Below, one piece after another: positions 59,894 through 64,000 of a stretch of DNA of 64,000 bases. The translations under genes and the position numbers were made by a program. How positions within the stretch are numbered: the stretch's first letter is position 1; every line of letters begins with the position of its first letter. This stretch comes from CAILHX01 sp046155285 (GTDB lineage Bacteria > Pseudomonadota > Gammaproteobacteria > Burkholderiales > Methylophilaceae), in contig JBJXEA010000017.1 in the NCBI GenBank assembly GCA_046155285.1, positions 62,001 to 126,000 on the forward strand. Direction: 5' to 3'. The notes beneath the pieces are model-generated. The model did no database searches and was not told the origin of the DNA. It was given only the letters and a program-made list of their open reading frames with translations.

Positions 59894-62413
59894 CTTGGGC
59901 GTAACTTTTTTGGCGGTAACTTTTTTAGCCGGAGCTTTCTTGGGTGCGGCTTTCTTTGCCGCCGGTTTTTTTCCTTTAGCTTTAGGACTGTCACCTTTTT
60001 CTATCTTCGCCGCAATCAACTCCAGCCCGCGTTCCAAGTTGATGTTGTCCACGGTTTCACCTTTGGGCAGCGTGGCACGGATTTTTGCGTGCTGCACATA
60101 AGCACCAAAACGCCCGTCGTAAATCGCCACGTCTTCGCCGTCTTGCGGGTGTTTGCCTAGCACTTTCAATGCAGTTTGGGTCTTGCCTTGCGCCAGCAAC
60201 TCGACCGCACGCGCCAGTTCAATATCAAATACATTATCTGAGCGCGGAATGGATTTGAACGCGCTGTTGTGGTTGAGGTAAGGGCCGAAACGGCCTATGC
60301 CTGCGGTGATTTTTTTGCCGGTTTCGGGATGCATCCCGACTTCGCGCGGCAGCGCCAGCAGCTTCAGCGCAACTTCCAAACTCACGTCCGCCAGCGCCGT
60401 GCCTTGCGGAATGCTCATGCGCTTAGGTTTTTCTTTCCCCACCAACTCACCCAGTTGCACATAAGGGCCGTAAGGGCCGACTAATAACTGAATATTAAAG
60501 CCGGAAGCCGGATCCGTGCCCAGCAACACCGGCTCTGCACGGCCACCTTCGCCTTCCACGTTGCGGACATAGTCGCATTCGGGATAGCCAGTGCAGCCAA
60601 TAAAGTTACCACGCTTGCCTAGGCGTTTAGAGAGCGGCTTGGCGCATTTTGGGCAGACTTCTTCTAGAATTTCTGTTCCAGGCCGGTCCACTTCTTTTTT
60701 GGAAATGAGTTGTTGATTGAATCCCTGCCAAAAATTATCCAGCACCGGAATCCAGTCGCGCCCACCTTCGGCAATGTCGTCCAACTCGTTTTCCAGATTG
60801 GCGGTGAAATCATAATCCACGTATTTGGTGAAGTGTTCAGTGAGAAACTTGATGACCACGCGCCCCACGTCAGTTGGTGTAAAACGCTTCTGGTCTAGCA
60901 GCGCATATTCACGCTCTTGTAACGTGGAGATGATGCTGGCGTAGGTGGAAGGCCGGCCTATGCCGTACTCCTCCAGCGTTTTGACCAGGCTGGCTTCAGT
61001 GTAACGTGGTGGTGGCTCGGTAAAGTGTTGGTCGCCGAAGATTTTTTCGATGTCCAAAATCTCGCCGACTTCCAGCGCTGGAAGCTTGGATTCATCTTCT
61101 TCCTCGGTATCGTCAGCGCCCTCGGTATAGACCGCGATGAAGCCGGGAAACACCAAGGTTTGCCCCGTGGCGCGGAACAGATTAGCCTCACCACCCACAC
61201 TTAAATCTATGCTCACTGCGTCGAATCGCGCCGGTGCCATTTGGCAAGCCAGTGCGCGTTTCCAGATCATGTCATAGAGCTTAAATTGTTCTGGATTAAG
61301 AAAAGTCCGCAAGCTCTGCGGTGTGCGCGAAATATCCGTCGGACGTATCGCCTCGTGCGCTTCTTGTGCGCTTTTGGACTTAGTCTTGTACATGATCGGC
61401 GACTTAGGCAGATATTCCGCCTCAAAATTGCCCTTGATGTAGCTGCGAATCTGCATCACCGCCTCTGCCGCCATGCTGAAGGAATCGGTACGCATATAGG
61501 TAATCAAGCCCATCGTGCCGCTGCCAACATCTATGCCTTCATAAAGCTGCTGGGCGATACGCATGGCGCGGCTGGTAGTAAAACCCAGTTTACGCACCGC
61601 TTCTTGTTGCAGGGTGGAGGTGGTGAAGGGCGCGGCGGGGCTGCGATTGCGTTGTTTTTTCTCGACCCTGGTGACGTATGCCTTGCCAGCGCTACCGGCC
61701 AGCAGTTTACCCACCACTTCTTGTTCTTGAGCGGCAGTACCAATGTCGAATTGCTCTAGCTTTTTACCTTGATATTGCACCAGCTTGGCATCTATCAATT
61801 GCTTTTGCTTGCGGCTGTTGAGATGTATCGTCCAGTATTCGCGGCTGATGAAGGCCTCGATTTCCAACTCGCGCTCCACAATCAGCCGCAGTGCTGGACT
61901 TTGCACCCGTCCGGCGGAAAGCCCACGGCGTATTTTTTTCCACAACAAGGGCGACAAATTAAAACCAACCAGATAATCCAGCGCTCGCCGTGCTTGCTGT
62001 GCGTTGACCAGCGGCATGGCGATGTCACGCGGATTATCCACCGCGTGCTGCACCGCCGTTTTGGTGATTTCATTAAATACAACACGCTTTAGCGTCTTGC
62101 CCTTAAGCAGTTTTTTGGCTTGCAAAATCTCGGCGATGTGCCACGCGATAGCCTCCCCTTCACGATCCGGGTCAGTCGCCAGCAGAATGTCATCGGCTAG
62201 TTTTACTGCTTTTGAAATAGCATCCACATGCTTGGCGTTGCGGTCTATCACCTCGTACTGCATGGTGTAGCCGTTCTCGGTATCCACCGCGCCGTTCTTC
62301 GGAATCAAGTCGCGCACATGGCCGTAGGAAGCCAGCACCGTGAAGTCGTTGCCCAAGTATTTGTGCAAGGTTTTGGCCTTGGAGGGCGATTCAACGATGA
62401 GCAGTTTGGACAT
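59879..62413 (-). CDS. topA: DNA topoisomerase I (type IA)
   Basis: 844 residues from the ATG at 62413, which gives the family start MSKLLIVESPSKAKTL; the ORF opens 21 codons earlier. The Toprim domain (residues about 1-115) carries TDPDREGEAIAWH, and the active-site tyrosine is in GLITYMRTDS near residue 304, with IGRPSTYASII beyond. One C-terminal zinc cysteine cluster (CPKCAKPLSKRL...CTGYPECDYV) is followed by topoisomerase C-terminal repeats. The last about 40 residues are an Ala/Lys/Pro histone-H1-like tail. It relaxes negative supercoils. Confidence 0.96.
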   Translation of the reverse strand: MSKLLIVESPSKAKTLHKYLGNDFTVLASYGHVRDLIPKNGAVDTENGYTMQYEVIDRNAKHVDAISKAVKLADDILLATDPDREGEAIAWHIAEILQAKKLLKGKTLKRVVFNEITKTAVQHAVDNPRDIAMPLVNAQQARRALDYLVGFNLSPLLWKKIRRGLSAGRVQSPALRLIVERELEIEAFISREYWTIHLNSRKQKQLIDAKLVQYQGKKLEQFDIGTAAQEQEVVGKLLAGSAGKAYVTRVEKKQRNRSPAAPFTTSTLQQEAVRKLGFTTSRAMRIAQQLYEGIDVGSGTMGLITYMRTDSFSMAAEAVMQIRSYIKGNFEAEYLPKSPIMYKTKSKSAQEAHEAIRPTDISRTPQSLRTFLNPEQFKLYDMIWKRALACQMAPARFDAVSIDLSVGGEANLFRATGQTLVFPGFIAVYTEGADDTEEEDESKLPALEVGEILDIEKIFGDQHFTEPPPRYTEASLVKTLEEYGIGRPSTYASIISTLQEREYALLDQKRFTPTDVGRVVIKFLTEHFTKYVDYDFTANLENELDDIAEGGRDWIPVLDNFWQGFNQQLISKKEVDRPGTEILEEVCPKCAKPLSKRLGKRGNFIGCTGYPECDYVRNVEGEGGRAEPVLLGTDPASGFNIQLLVGPYGPYVQLGELVGKEKPKRMSIPQGTALADVSLEVALKLLALPREVGMHPETGKKITAGIGRFGPYLNHNSAFKSIPRSDNVFDIELARAVELLAQGKTQTALKVLGKHPQDGEDVAIYDGRFGAYVQHAKIRATLPKGETVDNINLERGLELIAAKIEKGDSPKAKGKKPAAKKAAPKKAPAKKVTAKKVTPKKKAA

Positions 62414-62518
62414 GGAGAGTGGCGAGTTAAAGTTAAGGTGCGGCAGATAATAAGAGTAAATGGGGGAATAGGGCAAGAACTGTCAACAATTAGGGACTTT
62501 TAAGAAGTCCGAAATATG

Positions 62519-64000
62519 TCAGGCTAGCACATTAAGCAAACCCTCCAGCCGATTCCCCGCCGCTTGATGATGCAATATGGTGCGCACCTTTTCCACAATC
62601 ACGCTGCCGCCTTCTATTGGCGGCAACCCACCTTGATAAATGTTGGAAATTACGGTGTATTCGTAAGTATCGTTAGGCAGTCGATAGGCAAGGTAGGCCG
62701 ACATGCTACGCGAGGCCAATGCATCGCCGCCGGGACGTTCGCCGATCAGCGTAATGACAACGCTTGGCTGTAGTGCATCGCCTACGGATTCGCTGAGTTT
62801 CACACGTCCATAGGGCGCTAAAATCGGCTGGCCTACGCTGATGTTGTGGCCTGCGAGGCCGTCCAGCAGCACGGGTAGCAGGTCGGGAATGTTGTGGTGT
62901 ATAGCTTCTGCGCTTAAGCCGTCGGAAATGAGGATTTGCACGGTGAATGGCTCTGGGCTTAGTCCACGCAGCGCGACTTCGGCTAGACGACTGCCGAGTT
63001 CTGGGTCGCTTAGATGCTCGTTTCTGCTCATGGCGGCGGTGTGCAATTCACGCAAAGCAATGCCGCCTATTTCTGCCGGGCGTAAGTCGGCATAAATCGC
63101 CTCGCGCCCAATCGCTTGGTTGGATTTCATGGTGCGCGAAACTCGATTCGACGGCCTCGGCCCAGCGTTGTCAAAGCCATAAATCGCGGGGACGGATTCT
63201 TGCAGGCGCTGAAATTCGCTATCCGAATTACAAAAAATTCTGGGGTTGCCCCAGTTTTTGCCGCGCTGCACTTGTCCATGTTCATCCTGCTCAAAAATGC
63301 CGCGTGAGATTGCCCAAGCGAGGAATTCCGGCGCGGGTTTCAAGTCGTAGATTTCTCGTAGCGTTTGGTCGTCATGCCCGCTGGTATCAAAATACGCCAG
63401 CATTCTATCCGTACCCAAATACACGTCCATAAAGAAGTTAGCGCCCGCCGCGGTGAGGAGCTCAGTCGCCATTTGCTGGCCTTCCAGCGTGACTTGCGAA
63501 TGTAGCGTGTAGCAAGGCGCCATGCCCATCGGCAGCCCCATCATCTTGCCCATGAAGTGATCTTGCAGGCAGGAATAAATCATTTCATGGTTGTCGAGAT
63601 GCGTTTCCGGCCCGATAAAGCCGGTGACGTTGTTGACCATAAACGGCGAATAGCGCCGCGCCAGGCCGTAGCAGAGCGCCTCGGTGGTCGCCATGTCTAT
63701 GCCTTCATGTTTGCCATAGGTGAGTTCGCTGCCTTGGCCGGTTTCAAAATACATAAAATTTTCAGCTTCAGCACCCAACGCGCCTTGCGCTTGCATGGTG
63801 AGAAAAGCGTGGTCTAGCAGCTCAACCGTCACGTCAAATTCGTCGGTGAGCGTGCGTTCTGTGCCAGCTAGGCTTTGGAACATGATTTCCACCGGAGCGC
63901 CATCTGCCAAGCACGCCAACTGGGTTTTGATGTGCGACAACACGCAAATTTGCGTAGGCGCACCGGTATCGCGGCGGATTTTGTCGAGATGATGCAGCGT
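62519..64000 (-). CDS. eutBC: Fused ethanolamine ammonia-lyase EutB-EutC (partial, N-terminus outside window)
   Basis: 493 codons are visible, and the frame stays open to the right edge, so the start lies beyond 64000. The first ~250 residues match the C-terminal half of EutB, the large subunit: FMYFETGQGSELTYGKHEGID, YGLARRYSPFMVNNVTGFIGPE and LKPAPEFLAWAISRGI. After a linker (about visible residues 260-310) comes EutC-like sequence: ISDGLSAEAIHHNIPDLLPVLLDGL, VVITLIGERPGGDALASRSMSAYLAYR and NIYQGGLPPIEGGSVI. The adenosylcobalamin enzyme converts ethanolamine to acetaldehyde and ammonia. The subunits are normally separate. No microcompartment or other eut gene is in view. Confidence 0.9.
   Translation of the reverse strand, partial: TLHHLDKIRRDTGAPTQICVLSHIKTQLACLADGAPVEIMFQSLAGTERTLTDEFDVTVELLDHAFLTMQAQGALGAEAENFMYFETGQGSELTYGKHEGIDMATTEALCYGLARRYSPFMVNNVTGFIGPETHLDNHEMIYSCLQDHFMGKMMGLPMGMAPCYTLHSQVTLEGQQMATELLTAAGANFFMDVYLGTDRMLAYFDTSGHDDQTLREIYDLKPAPEFLAWAISRGIFEQDEHGQVQRGKNWGNPRIFCNSDSEFQRLQESVPAIYGFDNAGPRPSNRVSRTMKSNQAIGREAIYADLRPAEIGGIALRELHTAAMSRNEHLSDPELGSRLAEVALRGLSPEPFTVQILISDGLSAEAIHHNIPDLLPVLLDGLAGHNISVGQPILAPYGRVKLSESVGDALQPSVVITLIGERPGGDALASRSMSAYLAYRLPNDTYEYTVISNIYQGGLPPIEGGSVIVEKVRTILHHQAAGNRLEGLLNVLA

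Noticed and set aside
1..64000. CRISPR arrays, tRNA or rRNA genes, integrases
   Set aside because: None seen: there are no regularly spaced repeats, no gene-free stretch long enough for rRNA, and no cloverleaf-like sequence with a T-loop GGTTCGA motif in the short gaps.

Overview
The window looks like chromosomal DNA of a Gram-negative betaproteobacterium. The envelope genes are Gram-negative (lptF/lptG, lpoA, a dolP-like lipoprotein, an lpxO-like hydroxylase). Gene neighbourhoods such as rsmI/lpoA/yraN/dolP, lptGF/pepA/holC and a sigma-factor operon with DUF3619-, DUF3106- and RDD-type genes are ones I associate with the Nitrosomonadales and their relatives (Gallionellaceae, Methylophilaceae, Nitrosomonadaceae). 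GC is moderate, roughly 50-55 % by eye. The family-level assignment is inference. Genes are packed tightly: most neighbours overlap by 1-8 bp or lie within 30 bp, and no gene-free stretch exceeds 300 bp. I see no tRNA, rRNA, CRISPR array, prophage or complete insertion sequence.

Layout. 1-3144: start of a kdsD-like gene at the left edge, a Kef-type antiporter and a ThiO-like FAD oxidase. 3145-3785: an AT-rich pocket with two small unknown genes behind a palindromic operator-like site. 3786-10720: ilvA, rpiA, then a phosphate/polyphosphate block (phoU, ppx, and convergent ppk with a PhoB-box-like promoter) and yggX. 10831-22801: thiD-thiE-hemL, an LtaS/OpgB-like membrane sulfatase-fold enzyme, and gltB-gltD-hemE. 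22805-26703 (minus): argS, a SPOR protein, dsbA and an SDR. 26733-35259: priA, hemW/rdgB, uppP, an ExoD-like protein and a long AsmA-like protein. 35372-37550: trxA, rho with a C-rich leader, and a TlpA-like thioredoxin. 37552-42015: dolP/yraN/lpoA divergent from rsmI-pyrC.

42016-44389 is the clearest accessory region. It holds a small gene interrupted by an in-frame stop, a BamE-like small lipoprotein, and two 467-bp direct repeats, each carrying the 3' end of trpE. The repeats flank a ParE/RelE-type toxin and its antitoxin. 44380-49051 (minus) is ampD plus an RND efflux adaptor and pump. 49237-53112 carries a Na/Ca-type antiporter, an lpxO-like gene, a PP0621-like small protein and the sigma-factor operon. 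53109-57553 holds lptF/lptG and pepA-holC-unknown. 57546-62413 holds tpx, a stand-alone gcvH, pbpG and topA. The right edge (62519-64000) is the C-terminal part of a fused ethanolamine ammonia-lyase (EutB joined to EutC), cut by the window.

Most of the window is housekeeping. The items most worth a second look are the trpE-tail/toxin-antitoxin island, the palindrome-controlled small-gene pair at 3205-3746, the sigma-DUF3619-DUF3106-RDD operon, the Pho-box-driven ppk, the two ~105-bp composite inverted-repeat elements, and the EutBC fusion.
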